64,000 nucleotides of DNA from Microbulbifer sp. A4B17 (GCF_003076275.1 NZ_CP029064.1:3482501-3546500); one strand, 5' to 3'; counted from the stretch's first letter, positions 1 to 8,946 are shown. Program-made: numbers and translations. The notes: generated by a model from the letters alone, not told the origin.

Positions 1-483
1 GTCCGCTTCAACGATTGATTGAAAGATACCATCAACAATGACTTTATAGTTATCTTCGGCATATCCGAGGGCACTCATATTTAGCATGACATAATGATCA
101 TAGCCTCCTGGACCAACATGAGTATGTGTGGCGGTCAGCATCACATTCTGTTCAGTATACTTACTATTGCCGTACCAACTCTTTAACTTATCTACAACCC
201 CCTGTTTAACGCCTTGAGGAATTCCCTGTAAGTCTGCCGACACAAAAACTAAACGCTTGTCGTCAGCGCTATCAGAAATCACAAATGCACGTGACCATAA
301 GCGGGTGTGGATCCCCTTCGTCGTTTGACCTGTATCGCCATAACCCACCATACCAACATCAGCTGCCGGTCCTGTAATATCATACTTTCCAACTCCGACA
401 AGCCATTCAGATGAATTTGCAAGTGACGGGTACCCAATGAGTAACACCAGGGCAATAAGACAACCATTAATCATTGTTTTCAT
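1..483 (-). CDS. Neutral/alkaline ceramidase, N-terminal part (runs off window start)
   Basis: This is the first 161 codons of a secreted ceramidase, which hydrolyses the N-acyl bond of ceramide to sphingosine and fatty acid. The frame is open to base 1, so the 3' part lies outside the window. The ATG at 483 follows a GGAG about 6 nt upstream and opens a signal peptide ending near SLANS. The mature start, VGVGKYDITGPAADVGMVGY, and the zinc-site segment ATHTHVGPGG around residue 117 match the bacterial neutral ceramidase family (Pseudomonas PA0845 type). Family members run to about 650-700 residues, so roughly three quarters is missing here. The gene diverges from the esterase gene at 1255 across a long AT-rich spacer. 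The family assignment is confident; activity cannot be judged because the C-terminal domain is unseen. Confidence 0.88.
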   Translation of the reverse strand, partial: MKTMINGCLIALVLLIGYPSLANSSEWLVGVGKYDITGPAADVGMVGYGDTGQTTKGIHTRLWSRAFVISDSADDKRLVFVSADLQGIPQGVKQGVVDKLKSWYGNSKYTEQNVMLTATHTHVGPGGYDHYVMLNMSALGYAEDNYKVIVDGIFQSIVEAD

Positions 484-1254
484 TATTTCTCCAGAATCAT
501 TTCGTGCAGGAATACACCCGTCGTTTCACGAGCGTGAAGACGTGTCTTATTCACTGAAAGTTGATATCTAAATAGATCGCTGCCGAGTAACTCGGAAACA
601 CACTTTTAGACATTGAGCCAATTCAATACTTGGCTTTTATTATTTCGTCCTGAAAAGCAGCTTTATTATTTTCAATAAGCACTTTAAACAGCCATTGCCT
701 CCTTGTCTTTGATGCACTAAAGCTGAAGGACAGATCTAGCGCGCTATTCAGAATACCTTACTTGGCAGTATTTGGTACAATCTATACAAATAATTATCCG
801 CCATAAATCTATTAAACTTCAAACTTGAAAATAGTTATTTTGAGTATCAGCTGATTTTTAAGAGTATAAAAAACCTAAACCTGCTTAAATCAAGCAAATA
901 CAGACTAATGGTGCAAAGCCAGGAGGGATGAAGAAGAAATTTTTTAAATATATTTAGTGAAAAAATCAAACAGTTCGAATTACTCACAAATTGCTATTCG
1001 ACCAGTATTTAATACGGAGATCTTAACTTACCCAAACATTTACATCGGTAATACTGATGACCTAGCTTGTGACGAACCAGTCAAGAATATCCTCCCCTAA
1101 CATTCAAATCTGCATTATTAAGAAATAATATAAAATCATACACTATATCTTAAAAATTTTTTTAGTATTTGGCGCAGATATACAAATAGCTTTGAACTTT
1201 ATGTATCTACCTGTCTCTGATTTATCCGGGACAATCCATATAGACACATAAGTA
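484..1254. other. 771-bp AT-rich divergent intergenic region
   Basis: The spacer separates the ceramidase gene (minus) from the CBM2 esterase gene (plus). No coding frame was convincing on either strand. Visible elements are the inverted repeat at 519-542, a small hairpin CCGAG-TAA-CTCGG at 583-595, and a plus-strand AGCCAA/TTGGCT stem (616-621 with 630-635) followed by TTTATTATTT that resembles a terminator. The last 250 bases are very AT-rich and presumably carry the promoter of the esterase gene. Confidence 0.5.
519..542. promoter_or_regulatory. Inverted repeat upstream of ceramidase gene
   Basis: TTCACG and CGTGAA (525-530 and 533-538) flank a 2-nt centre. They are extended by CGTC (519-522) and GACG (539-542) with a 2-nt bulge on one side. 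The repeat lies 36-59 nt upstream of the ceramidase start, where an operator or leader hairpin would be expected. No regulator is recognised; the functional role is inference. Confidence 0.3.
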
Positions 1255-4200
1255 ATGCATACTAAATTTTTCCCTCTTTCTCTTTTTATCCTATTGATCT
1301 TCTTCTCGCTACCGTCCCGAGCCAGTGTAAGTTGCAATGTACAAATGACTATACAGAGCGAGTGGGAAGATGGATATATGGCTTCAGTAGTTATACGTAA
1401 TACAGGTGCCGAGCCAATTAGCGAGTGGGAACTTTCATGGCAGTGGCCTTCAGACCAAGAGGTCACACTTATATGGAATGCTACTTCACTACAAAATGAA
1501 AACTTAATTTCTGTAGTTGGAAAAGAAGGCTATGTAAAGGTACCTGTTGGCCAAGCCCAATCTTTTGGTTTTAACATTAAATACTCAGGTGGTGAGCAGA
1601 AACCTTCTCATATTAACGCTAGTTGTAACGACACCACCAACAATCCTAATCCGCCTTCACGAAGGCTGTTAGATCCTCTTTCACAATACAATCTTATTTT
1701 AGGCACTCAAACGATCAATCCTAAGTATACATTCACAAAAAAGGGATCACTTCTTGAGAGTGCTGAGGCTATTTACGAAATGGGTTCTAACTTACTCAAG
1801 ATTGCCCTTTCTCCCAGCTTGTATAGCGAGTTAAGTAACACCGGGCTCGATTATCAATTCAAGCGAATACTGGAAGAGATTCCAGAATTTCAGCAGGTAT
1901 TGGAGATGGATTTCTCTATCTACATGTTTTGGGTGGAGGACTCAGGTTCCTGGATGGATAATAAAGGAATGAGTGAAGAAGAGCTTCAGTGGCAGTATGA
2001 CAAAGTTTATTCACTGGCAGAGTATTTACTAACTGAATATAGCGGCTCCGGTAAAACATTTATGATTGGGCACTGGGAAGGGGATTGGAACCTGGTTCAA
2101 AAGACTGATGGGATTAGAGATGACAGTCAGGAAACTATCCCCGCTAAGCGTATACAGGGTCTAATTGACTGGGTCAATATTCGGCAAAAAGCCATTGATG
2201 ATGCCAAAGCAAATATCACCCATTCGGACGTTAACCTATATCATTATATCGAGGTCAATAGAGTTGAATCTGCAATGCAGGGAAAGGAGCGAATAACCAA
2301 TGCCGTACTACCCCATACCAATGTAGATTTAGTTTCTTATTCAGCTTACGATCTCACTACCAAAGAAAAGCATTCAGATTTTTCTACTCTTCATAGTGAG
2401 TTAACCGCAGCTTTAGAATTTATCAATTCAAATCTTCCCAAGAAATCTGGACTGCCATTCGAAAAAAGGGTTTTCATTGGCGAGTATGGTTACGGGGAAT
2501 CCTGGTTTAAGGATTGGGGAACCCGCTCTGGCGAAGCTCAGGATATGCTATCACGCAATGTAATAAAAACGGCGCTCCAATGGGGTACTCCATTTATTTT
2601 GTACTGGCAAATGTATGACAATGAATATGATAGCTGGATCAATGACTTCACTGGTTACTGGCTTGTTGACAAGGATGGTAATAAAAAGGAGATTTATAAT
2701 ACCCACCAGAAGTACTACAAGGACGCGAAAACATTCTTAAATAACTATTATTTGGAAAACTCCTCCCTCCCATCAGAAAGCGAATTCCGAAGCTATGCCT
2801 TAAAATGGTTTGAATCTTCGAAAAATCCTACGCAACAATCCAAACCTGACACTACCCCCACGATACCGGAAGAACCCAGTGAACCTTCAGGCCAATGTAA
2901 TGTGGAATATACCGTTCAAAGTGACTGGGGAAGTGGCTTTATGGCAAATGTGGTTATTTATAATTTGGGGGAGACTCCTCTCGATGAATGGCAATTGCAG
3001 TGGAACTGGCAAGGTAACCAATCAATCACACACTTTTGGAATGCACAAGTCACAGAAAGTAACGGGGGTATAACTGTCACTAGTGAATCACCTATTCGAG
3101 CAGGAGAGGCCCAGGCATTTGGGTTTAATGCAAATTATTCAGGGGAAAACATCCCACCAATCATCATTGGCAACTGCAAAGGTACTACCGCTACTGAACC
3201 TTCACAGTCTGGCGAATCTCCTCACAAGTCTAATAAAAATTTAAAAAGTAACAGTATTAAGCTGTGGTTTATCGGTGATTCGATTACTTACGGGATGACA
3301 ACTCTCCCTTATAATTCAAACGGATTTCGTAGCCAGGTCTGGGACTATCTTGTCAAAGCAGCCGATGGCAACTCAATCTTTCCTATAGATAAAGAGTCTA
3401 CCAGTGAGCAACTAATTCTAAAATATAATGGAAAACATCTAAAAACGATTGGTACTATCTCTGGACCAACAGGCCCTGATGACTTTTCTCAACAAACCAA
3501 AAATTACTGGCACTCTGGAATACCTGGAGCTACAACTAACGACTTACTTTGCTATCTTGATCCGAGACACCATCAAATCACCCCTGGCTACAATTTCACC
3601 CGCTGCCTCGACTCCATAAATAACTTTAATCAAGTTCTCAACGAAAAGTGCAGGGAGAATGCAAGCAGTACAGATTGGCTCACTAATCAAGCCTGTGATT
3701 TAACTCAAGATATAACCTCTAAGGATAGCGTAGTCATACCTATACAGCTCGGGACCAACGACATCACTTTCCTCAGTATGAATAGTGCAATTGATTGTAG
3801 CCTTCCAATAAAAGAAGACAGTGAATCAGCACAGCAACTAAATGGAGTCGTCAATAATATTATATCGTCACCCCATAACATCAGTGGCACATCAATAACA
3901 GATAGAATACAAAGTTACTTTGAGAGCATAGATATACCTTCTGATAAAATTGTATTCTTAATTTCAACCATCCCTCGTCGAACTGAAATGGACGGACAAG
4001 ATCCGAAAAATTACTGTACTGATTTTTATAATCAAAAAATAAGGAAAACTCTGTCTGAGGCCTCCAACACCAAAAATATTTTCTTTGCAGAGCAAGGGAA
4101 CATTATCCCTACTGGAGATCCAGTACACCCTACAACTCAAGGCCATAAGATTATGGCTTGTAACTTGCTGTATGGTGAAAACCATGGTCATTCGGATATT

Positions 4201-4272
4201 CTTTCCTGTATTCTCCCCAATAACATTCCTGATGAAGGGCTATTAAAAGCAATAGATCATATATCCAACTAG
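1255..4272 (+). CDS. Secreted multidomain enzyme: CBM2 / putative GH-like barrel / CBM2 / SGNH (CE3-like) esterase
   Basis: A 1005-residue exported protein with a signal peptide (residues 1-24, cut near SRA/SV). A family-2 carbohydrate-binding module follows (about 25-128; paired Cys, several surface Trp), then a region of about 370 residues (140-510), a second CBM2 (about 546-648) and a C-terminal SGNH hydrolase (about 668-1005). The SGNH blocks are clear: GDSIT with nucleophile S676, GTND with N835, and D955-P-V-H958. The middle region has Glu275 in GHWEGDW and Glu410 in GEYGYG, 135 residues apart. That pattern resembles the acid/base and nucleophile of clan GH-A barrels, but I do not recognise the family. 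Low-complexity Ser/Pro/Thr linkers join the domains. The likely role is deacetylation plus hydrolysis of plant or algal polysaccharide outside the cell. The SGNH and CBM2 calls are firm; the barrel call is inference. Confidence 0.85.
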   Translation: MHTKFFPLSLFILLIFFSLPSRASVSCNVQMTIQSEWEDGYMASVVIRNTGAEPISEWELSWQWPSDQEVTLIWNATSLQNENLISVVGKEGYVKVPVGQAQSFGFNIKYSGGEQKPSHINASCNDTTNNPNPPSRRLLDPLSQYNLILGTQTINPKYTFTKKGSLLESAEAIYEMGSNLLKIALSPSLYSELSNTGLDYQFKRILEEIPEFQQVLEMDFSIYMFWVEDSGSWMDNKGMSEEELQWQYDKVYSLAEYLLTEYSGSGKTFMIGHWEGDWNLVQKTDGIRDDSQETIPAKRIQGLIDWVNIRQKAIDDAKANITHSDVNLYHYIEVNRVESAMQGKERITNAVLPHTNVDLVSYSAYDLTTKEKHSDFSTLHSELTAALEFINSNLPKKSGLPFEKRVFIGEYGYGESWFKDWGTRSGEAQDMLSRNVIKTALQWGTPFILYWQMYDNEYDSWINDFTGYWLVDKDGNKKEIYNTHQKYYKDAKTFLNNYYLENSSLPSESEFRSYALKWFESSKNPTQQSKPDTTPTIPEEPSEPSGQCNVEYTVQSDWGSGFMANVVIYNLGETPLDEWQLQWNWQGNQSITHFWNAQVTESNGGITVTSESPIRAGEAQAFGFNANYSGENIPPIIIGNCKGTTATEPSQSGESPHKSNKNLKSNSIKLWFIGDSITYGMTTLPYNSNGFRSQVWDYLVKAADGNSIFPIDKESTSEQLILKYNGKHLKTIGTISGPTGPDDFSQQTKNYWHSGIPGATTNDLLCYLDPRHHQITPGYNFTRCLDSINNFNQVLNEKCRENASSTDWLTNQACDLTQDITSKDSVVIPIQLGTNDITFLSMNSAIDCSLPIKEDSESAQQLNGVVNNIISSPHNISGTSITDRIQSYFESIDIPSDKIVFLISTIPRRTEMDGQDPKNYCTDFYNQKIRKTLSEASNTKNIFFAEQGNIIPTGDPVHPTTQGHKIMACNLLYGENHGHSDILSCILPNNIPDEGLLKAIDHISN

Positions 4273-4291
4273 CTGGAAGTTCGTCTAACAG

Positions 4292-4325
4292 GCCCTGATT
4301 AACAATTTTCAGGGCACTGCTTTTA
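4292..4325 (+). terminator. Possible terminator after the CBM2 esterase gene
   Basis: GCCCTGA (4292-4298) pairs with TCAGGGC (4309-4315) across a 10-nt loop, 20 nt after the stop codon. A short TTTT follows five bases later. The weak T-run makes this moderate evidence. Confidence 0.5.
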
Positions 4326-4394
4326 AAATCGCCAGTAACTTAGGGGATCCCATTACAATTCAATCCGATTTTAAAAATTGGGGTAGAAGCCAAC

Positions 4395-5525
4395 CTATTT
4401 ATTAACAAGGCTTACGAATTGGTCTCTATACTCTGCCCACATTACTTTTCCTGAGAACTTACTAAAATCGACTTTTTTTAATTTAGAACCCGACGACAAT
4501 GACAGGTACATTGATTCCAACTTCAGTATTGCGTCGCTACAACTCGAATAGAGGAAAGGTTTAGGATAGAACTCCGGATAGCACTGTTCATCGGGCACTA
4601 AAGGAGTCGCTCCGAGGATAGCCGCTTCCATTACCGCCAATCCCTGAAATTCATGGTAAGCCGTAGATAAGAATATATGGCTATGTCGCAGTACTTGACG
4701 ATAGTCTTTAGCACTTTCGAGATATCCAAATATTAGTAGATGTCCAGCAAATTCCTCTTGTATTTGAGTAAACTCAGTGGGGCTATTGCGAAATGATTGC
4801 CCCATCAGATTGACAACAAACTTAACGTTGCTAGCTTTCAAGCCCCGGAGGATTTCCAGCAATCGGTCTGCACCTTTGTCATACTCCCAGCGGGCGGCCC
4901 AACTGATAATTAAGGTATCTTCACCAGCCTCACCCAAATAAGCATTCTCTGCTCGGCAACTCCAAGAAAATACCTCGTCATTTGCCCTACTATCAAAAAC
5001 GATATCTTCTATAGGTACGGGAAGAACTCGTGATTTTTCTTTAATCTCTTCACAAACGCCTTGCGGAACACAATCGGGAAAGCGCTTTAGTAATTTTTCA
5101 GTGCCCTCTAACAAGGTGCGGCGGTTGTATTCGGAGTTAAATAGGACCAGGTCACAAGCCAAAGCCGTGTAAATATTCAGTAACTGGGGCTCAATCGAGC
5201 GAAAGGCATCGGAGCTAACTGGATATGCAAACTGATTCTCATGGAAATACACAACTGTGGGCACCCCTACGATTTCGGGGACTAATCCGCGCAAAGCACT
5301 CAGGTCAGTCATTGATGTGGCAACAATCAAATCCCAACCCTGCTTTAGAACTTGCGCAGGTTTCCCTCTACCCCAGGAAAGGCTGTTACCGCGAATACGC
5401 CAACTAAAGTAACGTGGAGGCAAAGTGAGTAGGGTCCATTGCCACTCGGGAAATGCCTTTACCAATCCTTCGCGCCAACGCTTGTGACTATCCGCATCAT
5501 AAGCAGAGAGTAGTAAAACTTTCAT
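4395..5525 (-). CDS. DUF3524 glycosyltransferase, tRNA-queuosine alpha-mannosyltransferase-like
   Basis: A 376-residue GT-B type glycosyltransferase. The N-terminal half (about 1-170) carries the DUF3524 signature: it starts MKVLLLSAYDADSHKRW, then has PPRYFSWR, WDLIVATSMTDL and VYFHENQFAYP. The C-terminal half is GT4-like, with a donor-site segment ending in HEFQGLAVMEA, equivalent to the E-x7-E region. The family includes vertebrate GTDC1/QTMAN, which mannosylates queuosine in tRNA-Asp. What the bacterial members modify is not established to my knowledge. It stands alone with 66 bp to the next gene. The start matches the family N-terminus. Family assignment is good; the substrate is inferred. 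Confidence 0.82.
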   Translation of the reverse strand: MKVLLLSAYDADSHKRWREGLVKAFPEWQWTLLTLPPRYFSWRIRGNSLSWGRGKPAQVLKQGWDLIVATSMTDLSALRGLVPEIVGVPTVVYFHENQFAYPVSSDAFRSIEPQLLNIYTALACDLVLFNSEYNRRTLLEGTEKLLKRFPDCVPQGVCEEIKEKSRVLPVPIEDIVFDSRANDEVFSWSCRAENAYLGEAGEDTLIISWAARWEYDKGADRLLEILRGLKASNVKFVVNLMGQSFRNSPTEFTQIQEEFAGHLLIFGYLESAKDYRQVLRHSHIFLSTAYHEFQGLAVMEAAILGATPLVPDEQCYPEFYPKPFLYSSCSDAILKLESMYLSLSSGSKLKKVDFSKFSGKVMWAEYRDQFVSLVNK

Positions 5526-5591
5526 AGAGTGGTAACAAAAAGGAATGATACCGGGATCAAACTTAACCCCGGTAGGTATTGATGGAACGAA

Positions 5592-6473
5592 TTAATCGAA
5601 GGATCGTACATTCATTAAGCGTGCGAACAAACTGGAGGTATCCCAACGAGCCCCTCCGATGGCCTGTACTTCGCTGTAAAACTGATCCACCAGAGCAGTA
5701 ACTGGCAATAAGGCGCCGTTGTGCTGTGCCTCTTGAAGCACTATCGCCAGATCTTTACGCATCCAATCCACAGCAAAACCATGATCATACTCTCCAGCCA
5801 GCATGGTTTTTGACCGGTTTTCCATTTGCCAGCTTTGCGCAGCCCCCTTGGAAATCACATCAACTACCTGTTCCCCATCTAAACCGGCAGCTTTGGCGAA
5901 GTGTAAGCCCTCAGCAAGCCCTTGAACTACACCTGCAATACATATTTGATTGACCATTTTACACAACTGACCGCTGCCTACAGGTCCCATCAGGTTGATC
6001 GCTCTTGCATAGCTGTTGATGAAGGGCTGTACTTTGTCGAAATCAGCTTTATCTCCCCCGATCATAACCGTCAAAAAACCATTCTCAGCGCCGGCTTGAC
6101 CTCCAGAAACAGGAGCATCCAGAAAACCGATTCCCTTTTCATTGGCGGCAGCCGCAAGTTCACGGGCAACGTCTGCAGAGGCTGTTGTGTGGTCCACAAA
6201 CAAAGTCCCTTCAGTCATACTATTGAATGCCCCCTTCCCGCCTGTTACCACCTGGCGAAGGTCACCATCATTGCCCACGCAGGCAAAGACGACCTCTGCA
6301 CCTTTAGCAGCTTCGGCAGGTGTTGCAAAGCTTTCGCCATCATATTCTTGTAGCCACTGATCCGCACGACTAACTGTGCGATTGTAAATTCGCACCATAT
6401 GACCCGCATTGGAAAGATGACCAGCCATGGGGTATCCCATTACCCCCAATCCAATAAATGCAACTGTTGCCAT
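5592..6473 (-). CDS. NAD(P)-dependent 3-hydroxyisobutyrate dehydrogenase family oxidoreductase
   Basis: A 293-residue beta-hydroxyacid dehydrogenase. The N-terminal Rossmann motif is FIGLGVMGYPMAGHL; the substrate-binding segment is DAPVSGGQAGAENG near residue 120, and the catalytic Lys lies in GSGQLCKMVNQ near residue 170. The family reduces or oxidises 3-hydroxyisobutyrate, tartronate semialdehyde or related acids; the exact substrate cannot be read from sequence. I chose the internal ATG at 6473 (MATVAFIGLG) because GGGG lies suitably upstream and family members start there; the frame is open for eight more codons, which would overlap uppP. With this start the gene begins 5 nt after the uppP stop, so the two are probably cotranscribed. 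Confidence 0.85.
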   Translation of the reverse strand: MATVAFIGLGVMGYPMAGHLSNAGHMVRIYNRTVSRADQWLQEYDGESFATPAEAAKGAEVVFACVGNDGDLRQVVTGGKGAFNSMTEGTLFVDHTTASADVARELAAAANEKGIGFLDAPVSGGQAGAENGFLTVMIGGDKADFDKVQPFINSYARAINLMGPVGSGQLCKMVNQICIAGVVQGLAEGLHFAKAAGLDGEQVVDVISKGAAQSWQMENRSKTMLAGEYDHGFAVDWMRKDLAIVLQEAQHNGALLPVTALVDQFYSEVQAIGGARWDTSSLFARLMNVRSFD

Positions 6474-6478
6474 TTCTT

Positions 6479-7276
6479 CTACCCCCATATCATCCAAATA
6501 AGTATCGCTCCGAGAATCAGGCGATAGATCGCAAAAGGAGCCATCCCAATGCGGCTAATAAATTGCAGGAAAAAATGAATACATAGATAAGCACTCAGAC
6601 AAGATAGAACTGTACCCAGCAATAAATCGTTCCATGGCACACTTTCTAGAGTAAGCAGCTCCACCGTCAACAACATAGCGCTGAGCGCGATTACAGGGAT
6701 GGACATCAGAAATGAAAAACGTGCGGCAGCTTCCCGCTTCATTCCAAGCATCAATCCCGCAGTCATGGTGATACCAGAGCGAGAAGTACCAGGAATCAGG
6801 GCCAATACTTGTGAGAAACCAATCAAAAGTGCTTTTTTCCAATTTAACTGGGCCAAGGACTCTACCCTGCGACCCTTGACATCTGCCCACCACAGCAATA
6901 CGCCAAAGCCGATAGTAGTGGCAGCGATAACACCTGCAGAACGCAAGTGGGTTTCGATATAGCCTTTAAACACCAACCCGGCCAACCCCACGGGAATTGT
7001 GGCGAGAACAATCAGCCAGGCCAATCGCCCCTCATCGGTAAACTGTTTGTCCGTAAAACCTCCGAGGCCATCCCTGATTAACACCCAGATATCTTTACGG
7101 AAGTAAAATACTACTGCCAATAAAGAGCCAAAATGGACAGCCACGTCGAAGGCCAACCCCTGATCCTCCCAGCCCAATATCTCAGAGGGTAAGATCAAGT
7201 GTGCAGAACTGGAGATAGGGAGAAATTCTGTCAGGCCCTGAATCAGGGCCAGTATTACAATCTGAAATGTATCCAT
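6479..7276 (-). CDS. uppP: Undecaprenyl-diphosphatase UppP (BacA)
   Basis: A 265-residue polytopic inner-membrane enzyme that dephosphorylates undecaprenyl diphosphate to recycle the lipid carrier for peptidoglycan and other surface polymers; it also confers bacitracin tolerance. The family signatures are present: [15 protein letters not shown] at residues 14-28 and [14 protein letters not shown] near residue 162. Length is typical. About eight hydrophobic segments are visible. It sits between tsaB (3-nt gap) and the 3-hydroxyisobutyrate dehydrogenase family gene (5-nt gap), which suggests a shared transcript. Confidence 0.96.
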   Translation of the reverse strand: MDTFQIVILALIQGLTEFLPISSSAHLILPSEILGWEDQGLAFDVAVHFGSLLAVVFYFRKDIWVLIRDGLGGFTDKQFTDEGRLAWLIVLATIPVGLAGLVFKGYIETHLRSAGVIAATTIGFGVLLWWADVKGRRVESLAQLNWKKALLIGFSQVLALIPGTSRSGITMTAGLMLGMKREAAARFSFLMSIPVIALSAMLLTVELLTLESVPWNDLLLGTVLSCLSAYLCIHFFLQFISRIGMAPFAIYRLILGAILIWMIWG

Positions 7277-7279
7277 GTG

Positions 7280-8002
7280 CTATTGGGATCGAATTTTTTG
7301 TCGTTTTTTCCATGTGACTTCATTGCGCAAATAAACAGGCTCAAGCTCTTCAGCAGTAACAGAATTGCCTTGCTCCAACAATGGAACTGCCAGTTGCGCT
7401 ATATCCCGAGCGTAAATGAAGCACGCCTGATCAACCGCTTCCAGTGACGCCTGCCGAAAAACGTCGTAGTGCAAGCCCGGGCCCGCCCCATAAATTGGAG
7501 CGGAGACCTCTGAATCCTCTAGAGACAACAAAACCTCTTCCGGGTTCTGTACAGCTTCCGGGATCAAGCTCTCACTGGGTGAGTTAGTAGAGTAAACCCC
7601 CCAATATACCTGTTGCATGCGTGCATCCAGCATCGCCACTATAGGATATTGTCCCCACTCCGGATGCGAGCGCCGGGCTCCAAGGGCAAGGGCAGCGAGA
7701 CTGGAAACCGGAACTACCGGCAGATCGGAAGCATAGGCCAACCCCTGCACACTGCTAATTGCAATTCGAAGACCGGTAAATGACCCCGGCCCTTGGCTGA
7801 CAGCAAGGGCATCCAGGTCGGCGAGCTTCATATCGGCTTCTGCGAGGACTTCATCCACCATTGGCAAAAGGCGACGGGTATGGTCTCGCTCAGCCTGCAC
7901 GAAACGTTCAATCAATTGGTCATCAGATATGAGAGCAACAGAACAGGCTCCCGAAGTTGTATCCAGGGCAAGTATTTTCACAGCGTTCTTAAACCTGGTC
8001 AT
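7280..8002 (-). CDS. tsaB: tRNA threonylcarbamoyladenosine biosynthesis protein TsaB
   Basis: A 240-residue ASKHA-fold protein that partners TsaD and TsaE to place t6A at position 37 of ANN-decoding tRNAs. The signatures ILALDTTSGACSVAL at the N-terminus and VSQGPGSFTGLRI around residue 69 are diagnostic. The ATG at 8002 has no Shine-Dalgarno and a C-rich leader. The family N-terminus begins at the Val codon seven residues later (GTG at 7981), so either start is possible; the shorter form would be 233 residues. It reads into uppP with a 3-nt gap. Confidence 0.93.
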   Translation of the reverse strand: MTRFKNAVKILALDTTSGACSVALISDDQLIERFVQAERDHTRRLLPMVDEVLAEADMKLADLDALAVSQGPGSFTGLRIAISSVQGLAYASDLPVVPVSSLAALALGARRSHPEWGQYPIVAMLDARMQQVYWGVYSTNSPSESLIPEAVQNPEEVLLSLEDSEVSAPIYGAGPGLHYDVFRQASLEAVDQACFIYARDIAQLAVPLLEQGNSVTAEELEPVYLRNEVTWKKRQKIRSQ

Positions 8003-8068
8003 TAAAAGTGGGGGGGAATTGTGGCACGGGAGCAGAGGGGAGTCATGTCCAATATCGCAACCTACAAC

Positions 8069-8100
8069 TAAAAAACCCCGGCACTAACCGGGGTCTTTTA
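8069..8100 (-). terminator. Rho-independent terminator of the AlgP-like gene
   Basis: ACCCCGG (8075-8081) pairs with CCGGGGT (8088-8094) around a 6-nt loop. Read on the minus strand the stem is followed directly by a run of T. It sits about 50 nt past the AlgP-like stop codon. The opposite flank is also T-rich, so it could work in both directions. Confidence 0.85.
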
Positions 8101-8145
8101 GGAGCAACCCAAGCATCTTGCTTGTGGCGCCCTTGTAATACAATC

Positions 8146-8946
8146 CTATGCGGCCTTCTTCGGTGGACGGCCTCGACGAGCTGCACCAGGCTTTGGTGGG
8201 CGACCGCGGCGGGCTGGGGCCTTCTTGGGAGCTGCTGCAGTGGCTTTCTTGGGCCGTCCAACTCTTTTTGCCGGCTTGGCTGCTGCAGAAGCCTTCTTTG
8301 GACGCCCAACTTTAACTTTCTTCGCCGTGGTAGCGGCGGCCTTCTTGGGGCGACCAGGCTTTTTCGCTGCACTAGCCTTAGCCGCGGGTTTCTTCTTAGT
8401 CTTTTGAGCTTCGGCCTTTAATTTAGCCTTAGCTTTCTTCTCTAATTCTTTTACTTTGGCAGCAGCTTTCTTTGCAGCTGTTTTTATCTTGGCTTCAGCC
8501 TTCTTCTCAGCGGACTTAAGCTTCTTGGCATGCGCCTTTTCTTTAGTCTTCACCCAGCGCGCTTCAAACGCCTTGAGAGCGGCAGCCAACTCTTTATCCG
8601 CTTTACTGGAAAGGCTTTTAGACAGGATTTCCACCTTTTCTTTTGCGGCAGCCTCAGCTATACGCACGGCATCCATAGCCTTGGCTTTGGCAAGATCCAT
8701 CTTTGCTACTGCCAGCTTGGCACGTAAATCTTTCGCCTTGGTATTGGCGCTGGCCAGCGAAGTCTTTGCCGTTGCCGAACTGCTTTTCTGCGCTCGTGCT
8801 TTTGCCTTAGCTACTCGATCCATTTGCGAGTCCAGCGATTTGGTCGCTGATTCTACCGCCTTCTGCGCTTTCACGACTGCTGGCGACGGTGCAGTCGCCT
8901 TGGTTGCTCGTTTCGCGCGTGTACCCTTTTTTACTACTCTTGCCAT
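8146..8946 (-). CDS. AlgP/histone H1-like Lys-Ala-rich DNA-binding protein with AT-hook repeats
   Basis: A 266-residue, very basic protein. Residues 1-110 form a predicted helical or coiled-coil Ala/Lys/Ser region (start MARVVKKGTRAKR) with an acidic patch near 90-110. Residues 120-190 are KKAEAK-type helix repeats. The C-terminal 75 residues carry five AT-hook-like cores: GRPKKAA, GRPKKAS, GRPKKAT, RGRPPKP and RGRPPKK. This is the layout of Pseudomonas AlgP/AlgR3, which has a conserved N-terminus followed by KPAA-type repeats and has been linked to alginate regulation and nucleoid binding. The ATG at 8946 is chosen because GAGGAG lies 8 nt upstream; the frame is open 12 codons further without such a site. 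It has its own terminator and is probably monocistronic. Confidence 0.8.
   Translation of the reverse strand: MARVVKKGTRAKRATKATAPSPAVVKAQKAVESATKSLDSQMDRVAKAKARAQKSSSATAKTSLASANTKAKDLRAKLAVAKMDLAKAKAMDAVRIAEAAAKEKVEILSKSLSSKADKELAAALKAFEARWVKTKEKAHAKKLKSAEKKAEAKIKTAAKKAAAKVKELEKKAKAKLKAEAQKTKKKPAAKASAAKKPGRPKKAAATTAKKVKVGRPKKASAAAKPAKRVGRPKKATAAAPKKAPARRGRPPKPGAARRGRPPKKAA

Noticed and set aside
928..957. Nine-codon frame after AGGAGG in the 484-1254 spacer
   Set aside because: The Shine-Dalgarno is only one base from the ATG, too close to work, and the peptide is poly-Lys/Phe without similarity.
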